Assembly: GCF_013215705.1 (NCBI RefSeq)
Contig: NZ_JABSQR010000004.1
Location: 62,001 to 126,000, forward strand
DNA: 64,000 nt
Source of the DNA: Moritella sp.
GTDB taxonomy: Bacteria; Pseudomonadota; Gammaproteobacteria; Enterobacterales; Moritellaceae
Direction: 5' to 3'
Each line of letters begins with the position of its first letter. The first letter of the stretch is position 1. Of the stretch, positions 26,061 through 35,695 are shown one piece after another. Below the pieces are notes generated by a model. The model was not told the DNA's origin. It worked only from the letters and a program-made list of their open reading frames with translations, and did not search any database. The translations under genes and the position numbers were made by a program.

Positions 26061-27170
26061 ATGTCTACTCGAGTATCCGTTATTGGTTCAGGTAATGCAG
26101 GATTAACTGCAGCTTATCATTTTTCATTGCACGGTGCGCAGGTATGCTTATACGGTTCGAGCGGCTTTGATCAACCGCTTAGCGATATTGAACAGCATGG
26201 TGGTATTACTGCATTAGCTGAATTTAATAATGTTGCTTTGACTTACGCTGGTTTTCAATCCATAGCTAAAATAAGCCGAGACTTGGCTGAAACCGTCGCA
26301 TTTTCTGACCTACTTATTTTACCCGTGCCATCATTTGCCCAAGAGCCTTTATTCATCGATATGTTACCTCATCTACGCGATGGTCAAATCATCATGTTAA
26401 TGCCAGGTAACTATGGCTCACTGGTTCTCAACCGCATAAAAACAGAGCAAGGTTATCAAAATCTTGACATTACCTTTGTCGATGCAATTTCAATCCCGTG
26501 GGCGACCCGTATCGTCGGTCCTGCACAGTTAGCCATTTTGGGTATGAAAGAGTTCTTACCTGTCGCCGCTTTACCTGCGCATAAAACCGCAGAAGCAATC
26601 GCCAAACTACAGCCAATCATGCCATTACCACTAACACCTTTGGCTAACGTGATCAGTGTCGGACTGGAAAATATCAACTTTGGCGGCCACCCATTATTAA
26701 CAACCTTAAACATGGGTTTGTTAGAAAACTTCGACGGTAAGTTTAATTACTACAAAGATTGTTGCTCTCCATCAACGGCTAAGGCAGCCGCCGTAATGGA
26801 AAATGAACGTATGCAAATTGGTAATGCATTAGGCTTAGCCTTAGTACCAGAGTTAGAGTCAATGAATGCCCTGTATGCAATGCAATGTGAAAATGTTTAC
26901 CAAGTTAATCGTACTTCCGAAACCCACGGTAAGTTAAACAGTGCACCAAATTCGGCATCTAACCGTTATATCACCGAAGATGCAGCGTATTTATTAGTAC
27001 CTTGTCATGAATTTGGTCGTTTAACCAATATTGAAACACCGATAGTTACCGCTTGTTTACACCTAGATAATGCGTATAACGATACTAATTATTTTACTGC
27101 AGGACGCACCCTCGAAAAAATGGGCTTAGCACATATGTCGGTAGCTGACATCATGCACTTCGTGGCTTAA
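26061..27170 (+). CDS. NAD/NADP octopine/nopaline dehydrogenase family protein
   Basis: 369 residues with an N-terminal dinucleotide-binding glycine motif (VIGSGNAGLTAAYHF), a Rossmann domain to about residue 180, and a C-terminal helical opine dehydrogenase domain with NFGGHPLLTTLNMG, where the catalytic His of the family is expected. Such enzymes reversibly join or split an amino acid and a keto acid through a secondary amine. Next to a transporter and a LysR regulator, a catabolic or amino-acid-redox role is more likely than metallophore synthesis, as no nicotianamine-synthase-like gene is seen. AAAAAGG precedes the ATG. Confidence 0.82.
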   Translation: MSTRVSVIGSGNAGLTAAYHFSLHGAQVCLYGSSGFDQPLSDIEQHGGITALAEFNNVALTYAGFQSIAKISRDLAETVAFSDLLILPVPSFAQEPLFIDMLPHLRDGQIIMLMPGNYGSLVLNRIKTEQGYQNLDITFVDAISIPWATRIVGPAQLAILGMKEFLPVAALPAHKTAEAIAKLQPIMPLPLTPLANVISVGLENINFGGHPLLTTLNMGLLENFDGKFNYYKDCCSPSTAKAAAVMENERMQIGNALGLALVPELESMNALYAMQCENVYQVNRTSETHGKLNSAPNSASNRYITEDAAYLLVPCHEFGRLTNIETPIVTACLHLDNAYNDTNYFTAGRTLEKMGLAHMSVADIMHFVA

Positions 27171-27188
27171 TATAAGGAAATACCAGTA

Positions 27189-28592
27189 ATGAGACTTAAA
27201 TTCCCCTCTACTTATACGATTTTATTTCTGCTCACGGTATTGATGGCTGCACTGACTTGGGTGATCCCAGCAGGTAAATATCAAATGGCAATGAATGACG
27301 ACTTGGGTAAAAAAGTACCGCAAGTAGGTTCATACCAAACCGTAGAAGCCAATCCACAAGGCATAGTTGAAGTATTAATGGCACCTGTACAAGGTTTCTA
27401 TGATCCATCAAGCTATGCTGCTCGCGCTGTCGATGTCGCATTATTTGTGTTAATCATTGGTGGTTTTATTGCAGTGGTTACCCGTACTGGTGCCATTGAT
27501 GCAGGTATTGCAGCAACAATGAAACGCCTTGATGGCCGCGAAAAGTGGATGATCCCAATCTTGATGGGGTTATTTGCAATGGGCGGTACTGTTTATGGCA
27601 TGGCAGAGGAAACGCTGCCATTTTATACCCTATTAATTCCGGTAATGATTGCTGCGGGTTATGACAGTATTGTCGGGGTAGCAATAATTATGATCGGTGC
27701 AGGTATTGGTTGTTTAGGTTCCACTATTAATCCTTTTGCAACAGTAATCGCTTCTAATGCGGCAGAAATCAACTTCATGGAAGGTTTTGCATTACGCGCT
27801 GTTATTTTGGTATTAGGTTGGTTACTTTGTGTTATTTATGTCATGCGTTATGCAGAAAAAGTAAAACAAGACCCGTCAGCATCATTAGTATTCCATCAAA
27901 AAGAGGATAATGAGCAGCACTTTCTACACAGTAGAAGCCAACAAATACCAGCATTAACTGGTACGCGCAAAGCAGTATTAGCTATTTTCGCGGTCTCATT
28001 TGCAACTATGGTTTGGGGTGTATCCGCTGCAGGTTGGTGGATGGCAGAGTTGTCTGCGTTATTCATCGGTGCGAGTATTGTCATTGGCATTGTAGGTCGT
28101 TTGTCAGAAAGTGAACTAACTGACAGTTTCATTAATGGCGCACGAGATTTATTAGGTGTGGCCTTAATCATTGCTATCGCACGTGGTTTAGTTGTGGTGA
28201 TGGATAACGGTAATATTACCCATACTATTTTAAACTTCGCCGAAGGTCTACTCGGCGGTTTAAACGAGATCGCCTTCATTAATGCAATTTACTGGATTGA
28301 AGCTGTGCTATGTCTTATCGTGCCCTCTTCTTCTGGCCTTGCTGTATTGACGATGCCGATCATGGCACCGTTAGCAGATTTTTCTGGTGTAGGTCGTGAG
28401 TTAGTGGTTACCGCTTACCAATCTGCATCCGGTTTACCCAATATCATTACCCCAACATCCGGTGTAGTCATGGGCGCGTTAGCAATTGGTCGTGTGAGTT
28501 ATTCATCATGGCTTAAGTTTACCCTGCCGTTAGTAGGTATGATCTCAGTATTAGTCATGATACTACTCAGTCTCTCGGTCGCGTTTAGTTAA
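27189..28592 (+). CDS. YfcC family (DcuC/ArgP-like) amino acid or dicarboxylate transporter
   Basis: 467 residues, 11-13 membrane segments, with family features LTWVIPAGKY at the first loop, GMAEETLPFYTLLIPVMIAAGYD, GCLGSTINPFATVIAS and a late PSSSGLAVLTMPIMAPLADF. YfcC/DUF401-type carriers move basic amino acids, peptides or C4-dicarboxylates. It starts 18 bp after the opine dehydrogenase gene with AAGGAAA upstream, so the two are one operon. The substrate is probably that of the dehydrogenase (an opine or its amino acid), which is an inference from context. Confidence 0.85.
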   Translation: MRLKFPSTYTILFLLTVLMAALTWVIPAGKYQMAMNDDLGKKVPQVGSYQTVEANPQGIVEVLMAPVQGFYDPSSYAARAVDVALFVLIIGGFIAVVTRTGAIDAGIAATMKRLDGREKWMIPILMGLFAMGGTVYGMAEETLPFYTLLIPVMIAAGYDSIVGVAIIMIGAGIGCLGSTINPFATVIASNAAEINFMEGFALRAVILVLGWLLCVIYVMRYAEKVKQDPSASLVFHQKEDNEQHFLHSRSQQIPALTGTRKAVLAIFAVSFATMVWGVSAAGWWMAELSALFIGASIVIGIVGRLSESELTDSFINGARDLLGVALIIAIARGLVVVMDNGNITHTILNFAEGLLGGLNEIAFINAIYWIEAVLCLIVPSSSGLAVLTMPIMAPLADFSGVGRELVVTAYQSASGLPNIITPTSGVVMGALAIGRVSYSSWLKFTLPLVGMISVLVMILLSLSVAFS

Positions 28593-28616
28593 TAGAACAA
28601 TCATCAATAAGCCCCA

Positions 28617-28706
28617 GCCGGTGACCTACCGGCGATGTTAGAGCACCAACGGCTTAACCTACAAGCTATAGCAATACAAAACGCCTATCCGTTAACGCTG
28701 ATAGGC
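28617..28706. terminator. Two hairpins after the transporter gene, the second terminator-like
   Basis: First, GCCGGT and ACCGGC pair at 28617-28633 around 5 nt without a T-run. Second, GCCTATC and GATAGGC pair at 28683-28706, flanked by AAAAC and ATTTT, so it could stop transcripts from both directions between the convergent transporter and EAL genes. Confidence 0.65.
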
Positions 28707-28783
28707 ATTTTGGCTTACGCAATTAAACAAATTTAAGCGCAGTTGAAGCAAGCCAGAAAGGTTAACCACTTATGCTAGCAAGC

Positions 28784-30670
28784 TTAATTAACTAATAATG
28801 ATAACGGATTAACATACAACCGTGTAAACTCATCCGCACCTACCGGACGTCCAAAGAAATACCCTTGGTAAATATGCCCACCTGCATTTTTAATAAAACT
28901 CGCCTGTGTCGCGTCTTCAATCCCTTCTGCTACCACTTTTAAGTTAAATGCTGTTGCCATGGATATAATCGCTTTAACCAAATGCTGATTTAACTCCGAA
29001 GTAGCTAGACTCGCAATAAAACTGCGATCAATTTTAACCGAACTAAATGGAAAACGCTGGATGTAACTGAGTGATGAATAACCCGTCCCAAAATCATCCA
29101 ACGCAATACGGATCCCCAAAGCATCAATATCTTGCAATATTTGTAGTGCGCCATCTTGATCGCCTAAAAATACATTTTCGGTAATTTCTATTTCCAGCGA
29201 ATTGGCACTCACATTATAGGTTTCTAATAAATCTTGGATTTTATTAACCAGCTCTTTATCTTGAAGTTGTAGTGGCGAGAGATTAACAGCAATAAAAAAT
29301 GCTTCATTGTGTACTTGTTGCCAGCGGGCTAATTGTTGGATCGCAGAGCGAAGAACAAAATACCCAATTTCAACCATCATTCCGGACTGCTCCGCGATGG
29401 CAATAAATTTATCGGGTGCGACATAGCCTAATAAAGGATTATGCCAGCGTAATAATGCTTCCGAACCTATTAGTTGATTATTAGCCACATCAAAAAATGG
29501 TTGATAATGCAAGCTCAGCTCATCATTTTCCAAGGCATTATACAGTTGCGATTCGATTTGAAAGCGATCCATTAGATCCGTTTTCATCACCGCATCAAAG
29601 AACTGATAGCTCTTATTATTTAGCTGACATTGTGATGTTGATACACTGGTATTATTCATCAATTCCAAAAAACTGCGGCTATTATCTGGGTATACAGAAG
29701 CCCCCACACAATAAGTTAAGCTAATGCGGTGCTCTTGAAATGCAACCTTCATATCAAGCAACTCTAAAATATCATCAATAATCACCATAATCGTTGGCAT
29801 AAAGTCATTATTATCCTGACGATACAACAGGGCAAAACAATCATCCGAAAGTAAGGCGACATAAACACCTTTCGAGTATAACAGCCTTAATTTATCTGCC
29901 ACATACTGAGTAATATATTGTGAACATAACAAGCCCAAATTATTGCGGATATGAGTTAAGTTAGTTATCCGTAAATGCAATAATGCGGTTTTGTTAGCTG
30001 ATGTAAGGATATGGTCATTGAAATGCTTTTCTAATTGGTTAATATTCGGTAACCCGGTTAATATGTTGCGATACTTTTGCAACTGAATCGTTTGCTCTGC
30101 AGCAGCATGCAGATCAAGCGTCTTACTCAACTTATGATTAACCCTTTCTAGTTCAGCGGTGCGCTGCTTTACTTTCTGTTCCAATACGTACTGTTGATAC
30201 AAGATAGTGAGACTAGCCTCAACCATCTTTTTAAATAATTGTAATAATTCACGCTGTGGTAGCGTATAGCTATTATCTTTAATATCGAGCATACAGAGAG
30301 TACCGAATGGCTTACCTGTCGGCCAATTAAGCGGCAAGCCGCAATAAGCAATCACCCCTAATTTAACATCTGGATTATTACACCAATGTAGATCCCGCAA
30401 CATATTGGGTACCAGCAATTCCTGTTGTGAATCAATCACAGCTTCACACAAAAGCTCACCATTTAATGCCTCTCTATCTCCTACCTGATAAGGGTTGTCA
30501 ATATGTGTATTTGTGACACAGACTTCTATTTCATGAGATTGTAAACGCATCACGAGTGATATCGGAATCGAGGTGATTTCCGCAATGTGTTCTATTAACC
30601 CTTGCCAATTTTCAAGTATGTCAGCAGGTATCTCAATATCGCTATAACTCTCTTGATTCATGATTTTCAT
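28784..30670 (-). CDS. GAF - degenerate GGDEF - EAL protein (cyclic-di-GMP phosphodiesterase)
   Basis: 628 residues: an N-terminal GAF domain (about 10-165, with AYCGLPLNWPTGKPFGTLCMLD), a short coiled linker, a GGDEF-like domain (about 195-345) in which the active-site motif is replaced by LSDDCF, and an intact EAL domain (about 370-620). EAL active-site blocks are all present: SEALLRW, IEITENVF, DDFGTGYSSLSY, KIDRSFI and VVAEGIED. It should hydrolyse c-di-GMP to pGpG, with the GGDEF part only regulatory and the GAF domain sensing a small ligand. It stands alone on the minus strand. Confidence 0.9.
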   Translation of the reverse strand: MKIMNQESYSDIEIPADILENWQGLIEHIAEITSIPISLVMRLQSHEIEVCVTNTHIDNPYQVGDREALNGELLCEAVIDSQQELLVPNMLRDLHWCNNPDVKLGVIAYCGLPLNWPTGKPFGTLCMLDIKDNSYTLPQRELLQLFKKMVEASLTILYQQYVLEQKVKQRTAELERVNHKLSKTLDLHAAAEQTIQLQKYRNILTGLPNINQLEKHFNDHILTSANKTALLHLRITNLTHIRNNLGLLCSQYITQYVADKLRLLYSKGVYVALLSDDCFALLYRQDNNDFMPTIMVIIDDILELLDMKVAFQEHRISLTYCVGASVYPDNSRSFLELMNNTSVSTSQCQLNNKSYQFFDAVMKTDLMDRFQIESQLYNALENDELSLHYQPFFDVANNQLIGSEALLRWHNPLLGYVAPDKFIAIAEQSGMMVEIGYFVLRSAIQQLARWQQVHNEAFFIAVNLSPLQLQDKELVNKIQDLLETYNVSANSLEIEITENVFLGDQDGALQILQDIDALGIRIALDDFGTGYSSLSYIQRFPFSSVKIDRSFIASLATSELNQHLVKAIISMATAFNLKVVAEGIEDATQASFIKNAGGHIYQGYFFGRPVGADEFTRLYVNPLSLLVN

Positions 30671-30942
30671 CTACTCTTTAAGACATTAATTCAATTAAAC
30701 AATGTGTAAAACCTTATATTTAGAGTGCCATTTATAATCTAAATAACCCTAAACATAAAATACCACTGTTTAATCAGATGAAATATCAATTTTGATAATT
30801 ACTTTAATTTTAGAACAAAAATCATTTAAGAGTTCACCAACACGGAAAAAACCTAGTGACCTGTACCTAACAACCTTGGACAACGCTGAAATACTCGACT
30901 ACCGCTATTGGTTAGACTGGCGTTGATATACAAAAAATACCA

Positions 30943-31779
30943 CTAGCCCATACAAGCAACGATAGTTTGACTGGATGAAAACACCGCATAATACTCACCA
31001 CCAACAACAAGCTTTAGCTCATTCGCTAATTGCGTATCAATAGAAGCGTAAATCATTTGTGGCGCCGTTTCACCTTGCGTGCTTTTCTCTAGCAGCGCAA
31101 GTGTAACTTCAGTCGTCTGACTGTTACTGTGAATTTCATGCACAATGCCCCGCAATTGATTTTGATGCTCTCCAGCTTCTTTATCACGACTAATCGTCAC
31201 AGCTGGCGCTTTAAATAATAATAAAATTGGTTTGCCAATTGCTAATGACAATCGTGCACAGCTGCTTTGAGTCACACAAGCATTAAGTCGTAGTCCACTA
31301 GTTAGCTCGACCTCAAGGTGTACATTTAAATCATCATGATTAAAGCCAGCACCCGTGAGATTATTGCCTAAGGATACAATGGTGCCAGACAATTGATTGC
31401 GAGCACTGGTTTTCAAGGAAAAGTGTCCCATCACATCCAGTAAATTATTCATTGGGATAGTTTGATCTTGCAAGGCTTCTAATACCATACCTTGCATTTG
31501 GTCAGTGAGTGCATACATTTTCAATAAACGTTCACCAAAGGCTGTTAACTTAGCTCCACCACCACCTTTACCACCCTTTTCACTATTTACAACAGGTTCT
31601 GACAGACGAGTATTCATATCTTTAACCGAATCCCACGCCGTCTTATAACTCATACCAGCAAGCTTAGCTCCCTGACTAATCGAACCACAGGTTTGTATCT
31701 GTTGTAACAACGCGATCCGTTTGGGGTTAGCAAACACTTTATCGGCAACCGAGATGGTCAGTAATGCTTTAAAATCCAT
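30943..31779 (-). CDS. modE: Molybdate-responsive regulator ModE
   Basis: 278 residues, close to the E. coli length. An N-terminal LysR-like winged helix (GSISQGAKLAGMSYKTAWDSVKDMN) is followed by EKGGKGGGGAKLTAFGERLL, characteristic of ModE, and two C-terminal TOBE/Mop folds (SARNQLSGTIVSL and RDKEAGEHQNQLRGIVHEI). Bound molybdate makes the dimer repress modABC. Unlike in E. coli it is not divergent from modABC: cyuA and a diguanylate cyclase gene lie between. A near-perfect ModE box occurs upstream of modA at 34777-34804. Confidence 0.93.
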   Translation of the reverse strand: MDFKALLTISVADKVFANPKRIALLQQIQTCGSISQGAKLAGMSYKTAWDSVKDMNTRLSEPVVNSEKGGKGGGGAKLTAFGERLLKMYALTDQMQGMVLEALQDQTIPMNNLLDVMGHFSLKTSARNQLSGTIVSLGNNLTGAGFNHDDLNVHLEVELTSGLRLNACVTQSSCARLSLAIGKPILLLFKAPAVTISRDKEAGEHQNQLRGIVHEIHSNSQTTEVTLALLEKSTQGETAPQMIYASIDTQLANELKLVVGGEYYAVFSSSQTIVACMG

Positions 31780-32143
31780 GGTATATCATCAGCTAAAAAT
31801 GAAGTTCATATTGTGCGCCATCAGTACAATAATAACAACTCCAGCCCAGTGTACAGCCGTAGTCAGCATCAACAGTAAAAACCACACAATCAAATCAAAT
31901 TAGCCAAGCTTTACATTGAAGAAGAAGAAGAAATGAGCACAACTCCGAAAATAATAGGTTATCGAGTCATCATGGGAAAATTTATGCTCTTTAATCGTGT
32001 AAATACTTTGATATAAGAAAAAATATTCTCCATGCACAGGCGTAGAGTAATAACATGAATGTAAGGAAGTGTAAGCCCGCGTATATTAACGTCAAGAGCA
32101 GGATGATGCTGAAGGTAATCTTCAGTATCAATAAGGAATATCT
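31780..32143. other. Intergenic region between modE and cyuA
   Basis: Divergent promoter space. It holds a GAA microsatellite at about 31919-31931 and a small hairpin CTGAAG-N5-CTTCAG at 32109-32125, just before the ribosome site AAGGAAT of cyuA. I see no riboswitch class, ModE box or gene. Confidence 0.5.
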
Positions 32144-33418
32144 ATGAACAATCAGTGGCAACAATATAAACATCTACTTAACACCTATGTGAAACCAGCA
32201 TTAGGTTGCACCGAACCAATCTCAGCAGCATATGCATCCGCCATTGCAGCGAGCATGCTGTCGCAAACACCTGAACAAATTACGGTTCAGGTATCAGACA
32301 ATTTATATAAAAATTCAATGGGTGTATTTGTACCTGGCACCGGAAAAATAGGCTTACCCATTGCGGCTGCAGTTGGTGCTATTGCTGGTGATCCGAATGC
32401 GGGTTTAGAAGTACTCGCCAAAATAACTGCAGAGCAGGTTGAAGAAGCCCAAGGGCTAATTGATGCGGGTAAAGTCATCGTTGAACGCACCCACTCCAGT
32501 GAGTTCATTTATTGTCATGTAAAAGCACAGTATCAGCATGATATTGCAATTGTCGAAATCAGTGGTGGTCACACCCACATAACAAAGACGACTCTAAACG
32601 GTAAACTCGTATTCAGTAATAATAGCTGCTCACCTACCAACGCGAGTCATATTTGCGACGATATCGATATAAGCATTCAAGGTATTTACGATTACGCAAT
32701 GGGCGCTGATTTTGCCGATATTGCCTTTATCCTCGATGCCGCTAAATTAAACTCACATTTAGCTGATGAAGGTTTAAAACATGCTTACGGTCTACAAGTC
32801 GGTCGCACCATCGAAAAAAATATTCAAAGTGGTTTTATGGCTGCCGATCTTAACAATACCATTGTGATGCGTACCTCAGCAGCATCGGATGCAAGAATGG
32901 GTGGCGCAACATTACCCGCAATGAGTAATTACGGCAGCGGTAATCAAGGTATCGCAGCTACCATTCCCGTTGTGATGATTGCAAAACATTATCAAGTTAG
33001 TGATGAGCAACTTGCTCGCGCACTGATCTTAAGTCATCTTGGCGCTATTTATATAAAACAACACTACCCACCATTGTCTGCATTTTGTGGTAATACAGTG
33101 ACCAGTGCAGCAGCCGCGATGGCAATGGTTTATCTTGCTAATGGCAACTATGAACAATCATGTTATGCCATCCAAAATGTATTAAGCGACTGCTCTGGGA
33201 TGGTATGTGATGGTGCAAAGTCGACATGTGCAATGAAAGTAAAAACATCCACCAGCAGTGCAATAACCGCCTTTATGTTAGCGATGAATGATGCACATGC
33301 ATTTGACCAAGGGATTATTGCACGTGATATTGAAACCAGCATCCGCAATATCGGTAAGTTAGTGACCAACGGTATGGCTAACACCGATGCGACAATTATT
33401 AATATCATGTCAGCATAA
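32144..33418 (+). CDS. cyuA: L-cysteine desulfidase (CyuA/YhaM, UPF0597)
   Basis: 424 residues of the serine-dehydratase-alpha-like UPF0597 family. It begins with [17 protein letters not shown] (Cys22) and ends with the cysteine cluster at Cys350, Cys355 and Cys362 ([14 protein letters not shown]), which together would hold a [4Fe-4S] cluster; a central [13 protein letters not shown] loop is also typical. CyuA degrades cysteine to pyruvate, ammonia and sulfide. In E. coli it is coupled to the cysteine importer CyuP; here no transporter is adjacent. Length matches the family. Confidence 0.88.
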   Translation: MNNQWQQYKHLLNTYVKPALGCTEPISAAYASAIAASMLSQTPEQITVQVSDNLYKNSMGVFVPGTGKIGLPIAAAVGAIAGDPNAGLEVLAKITAEQVEEAQGLIDAGKVIVERTHSSEFIYCHVKAQYQHDIAIVEISGGHTHITKTTLNGKLVFSNNSCSPTNASHICDDIDISIQGIYDYAMGADFADIAFILDAAKLNSHLADEGLKHAYGLQVGRTIEKNIQSGFMAADLNNTIVMRTSAASDARMGGATLPAMSNYGSGNQGIAATIPVVMIAKHYQVSDEQLARALILSHLGAIYIKQHYPPLSAFCGNTVTSAAAAMAMVYLANGNYEQSCYAIQNVLSDCSGMVCDGAKSTCAMKVKTSTSSAITAFMLAMNDAHAFDQGIIARDIETSIRNIGKLVTNGMANTDATIINIMSA

Positions 33419-33570
33419 TCAACGACGTATTTAAAAAATAAGTAAATTAATCGAAAATGATAGCGCTAACTTGACCATTAATGTATATAATCGCACGCTA
33501 TGTCACATTCTGTATGTGCATAAAGATTGCACGACCTCATTAATGGAATCAAACGTTATTAGGAGTAACA

Positions 33571-34734
33571 ATGGACAACCTATCCTCAAAGTCGTATCGA
33601 CTACCACTCCAAAATAAATTGGTTGGTCTGTCAATTATGATTATCATCGGGATCGTTGCCTTTCTATTGTTCTTCTATCATTCTTTTTCAGCCAGTTTAG
33701 AAGAAGAAAAAAAAGCCCAATCCAAAAATTTCATTGAATCAGCCCTCGGTATTATTCAACACTTTCATCAACTCGAATTATCTGAAAAACTGACCACTGT
33801 CGAAGCTCAACAAATGGCGATGCGGACACTCGAGTCGGCAACGTATGGTGATGATGGTTATTTTTGGATCAATGACAGTAAAGGCAAGATTTTAATACAG
33901 CCTTACATGCCTAATTTAGTCGGCTTAAATATGATGAATTGGGCAGACAGTACCGGTAAATATATTTTCCAAGAGTTTGATCGCGAAGCCAGAAAAGGTG
34001 GGGGCTGGGTTTCTTATACTTGGCCTAAATTAAACACATCTGAAGAATTCCCGAAAATATCTTATGTAGCCCATTACGCAGCTTGGGATTGGCTTATTGG
34101 TACGGGACTTTACCTTGACGATATGAAATCAAATATTTTCTGGGCGGTATTAAGAACCTCCGGCGTCTTGTTATTTGGTTTTCTCATTTTTATTTTTACC
34201 ATGGTTCTCATTATTAATTATTTTGTTCACCAATTGAGTGAACTATCGGTTCGTGACGCGCTCACCAATTTGTATACAAAACGCTTCTTAAAAGAGATCA
34301 TACCGTCATTGCTTAATCAAAATAAAATGACGAATCATCATCTTGTAGCAATATTTATCGATCTTGATCATTTCAAAAAAGTAAATGATATGTATGGTCA
34401 CGTCAATGGTGATCATGTACTACAACAAGTTGCAAACGTGATGAGCAAGAATGCCAAATCAAGCGATTATTGTATGCGCTATGGTGGTGAAGAATTTGTG
34501 CTTATCGGTTTCTTTGATAATGTAATTTCAGCGATTGATATGGCAGAAATGATCCGCCATCAAGTCTCTGAGTTACGCTTTCCAAATGGTGGTAATGAGT
34601 TCTCTGTTACGCTAAGTGCAGGTATTGCTTTACATAATAAAAGTCGTGATAACTGTTTTGAAGATACACTTAAGCGTGCTGATATGAAGCTGTATGAAGC
34701 AAAAGTAGCCGGGCGAAATCGCGTATCGAGTTAA
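33571..34734 (+). CDS. Membrane diguanylate cyclase with sCache sensor
   Basis: 387 residues: a transmembrane helix at about 20-40, a periplasmic single-Cache domain (about 45-180, with ATYGDDGYFWINDSKGKILIQP and WDWLIGTGLYLDD), a second helix at about 190-215, and a GGDEF domain to the end. The active site is GGEEF at residues 305-309, with FIDLDHFKKVND for metal and substrate binding, so synthesis of c-di-GMP is expected. No RxxD inhibitory site is obvious ahead of it. Small organic acids are common Cache ligands. An AGGAG site precedes the ATG; it is a single-gene unit. Confidence 0.92.
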   Translation: MDNLSSKSYRLPLQNKLVGLSIMIIIGIVAFLLFFYHSFSASLEEEKKAQSKNFIESALGIIQHFHQLELSEKLTTVEAQQMAMRTLESATYGDDGYFWINDSKGKILIQPYMPNLVGLNMMNWADSTGKYIFQEFDREARKGGGWVSYTWPKLNTSEEFPKISYVAHYAAWDWLIGTGLYLDDMKSNIFWAVLRTSGVLLFGFLIFIFTMVLIINYFVHQLSELSVRDALTNLYTKRFLKEIIPSLLNQNKMTNHHLVAIFIDLDHFKKVNDMYGHVNGDHVLQQVANVMSKNAKSSDYCMRYGGEEFVLIGFFDNVISAIDMAEMIRHQVSELRFPNGGNEFSVTLSAGIALHNKSRDNCFEDTLKRADMKLYEAKVAGRNRVSS

Positions 34735-34737
34735 AAT

Positions 34738-34765
34738 AGCCTTGTTAATTTACGTTAACAGGGCT
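34738..34765 (+). terminator. Hairpin after the diguanylate cyclase gene
   Basis: AGCCTTGTTAA and TTAACAGGGCT pair over 11 bp (one G-T) around 6 nt, 4 bp past the stop. It is followed by AAAATTTGCTT rather than a clean T-run, so efficiency is uncertain. It separates this gene from the modABC promoter. Confidence 0.6.
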
Positions 34766-34776
34766 AAAATTTGCTT

Positions 34777-34804
34777 ATCGATATATAACCAACTATATAA
34801 CGCT
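34777..34804 (+). promoter_or_regulatory. ModE operator upstream of modA
   Basis: ATCGATATATA, 6 nt, TATATAACGCT: this agrees with the known ModE consensus (ATCGnTATATA-N6-TATATAACGAT) at all but one or two positions. It lies 48 bp before the modA ATG, where ModE-molybdate would block the promoter. Confidence 0.85.
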
Positions 34805-34851
34805 TGGGTGTTTACCTCTCATTCAAATAAAATATACATAAGGCATTACTA

Positions 34852-35649
34852 ATGACACAGCGCTATCGCAACAGATTGAAGCAACTCGTTACCATTATTT
34901 TATTAACACTCAGCAGCAGTGTAATGGCAGAAGAACGAGTCCTCATTTTTGCAGCCGCCTCATTAACGAATGCCTTAACTGAGGTCGGTGAGATATTTCA
35001 AGCAGATCCTATAGCAAACCCAACAACAATAAATCCGGTATTCTCTTTTGCATCATCTTCAACCTTGGCAAGACAAATTGCCCAAGGTGCTCCCGCACAA
35101 ATCTATTTATCTGCAAACCAAAAGTGGATGGATTATTTAGTCAAGCAAAAAGCGGTCGCCGCTAACTCTAGAGTGACCTTATTGCGTAATTCACTGGTAC
35201 TCATCGCACCAAACAACAGCCTTGTAGATAACATCACATTAACCAAACATTGGAATATAACGCAAGCTGTTGGAGATAGCAGAATTGCAGTGGGCGATCC
35301 CGATCATGTACCTGCGGGTCGCTATGCTAAACAAGCGTTAGAAAGTTTAGATTTATGGCAACAAGCGATGCCGTTATTAGCCCGTGCCAATAATGTTCGC
35401 GGCGCATTAGCGCTTGTTGAGCGTGGCGAGTCACCTTTTGGTATTGTGTATGCGACTGATGCACAAATAGCTAAAAAGGTAAAAACAGTTGCTACCTTCC
35501 CTGCAAGTAGCCATAAGGCCATTGAATATCCATTAGTCATGGTCAATAGTAACGCCAACGCTGCAACCTCAAGCTTCTATCAATACTTACAATCAGACGC
35601 TGCACAAACAATATTTGTCAAATACGGTTTTAAGGTACTCTCTATTTAA
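34852..35649 (+). CDS. modA: Molybdate ABC transporter substrate-binding protein
   Basis: 265 residues with a signal peptide ending near SSSVMA. The mature part shows the ModA blocks LIFAAASLTNALTEV, FSFASSSTLARQIAQGAPAQIYLSANQKWMDYL, and GDPDHVPAGRYAKQAL; the Ser and Ala residues in the first two form the oxyanion pocket for molybdate or tungstate. It feeds ModB/ModC in the inner membrane. Expression should fall when ModE carries molybdate, because of the operator upstream. Its stop lies inside an 18-bp tandem duplication. Confidence 0.95.
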   Translation: MTQRYRNRLKQLVTIILLTLSSSVMAEERVLIFAAASLTNALTEVGEIFQADPIANPTTINPVFSFASSSTLARQIAQGAPAQIYLSANQKWMDYLVKQKAVAANSRVTLLRNSLVLIAPNNSLVDNITLTKHWNITQAVGDSRIAVGDPDHVPAGRYAKQALESLDLWQQAMPLLARANNVRGALALVERGESPFGIVYATDAQIAKKVKTVATFPASSHKAIEYPLVMVNSNANAATSSFYQYLQSDAAQTIFVKYGFKVLSI

Positions 35650-35687
35650 GGTCAACTATCTATTTAAGGTCAACTCTATTTTAAGGT
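35641..35687 (+). repeat. 18-bp tandem repeat at the modA-modB junction
   Basis: Units at 35641-35658 and 35659-35676 differ only in the last base; a degenerate third copy ends in TTTTAAGGT at 35679-35687. The first unit contains the modA stop, and each carries a TTTAAGGT that can act as a ribosome site; the third lies 8 bp before the modB start. Confidence 0.85.
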
Positions 35688-35695
35688 AAATAGCT

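Noticed and set aside
31991-32173. A 60-codon hydrophobic minus-strand frame between modE and cyuA.
   Set aside because: It overlaps the cyuA start and its ribosome site and shows no start signal or family.
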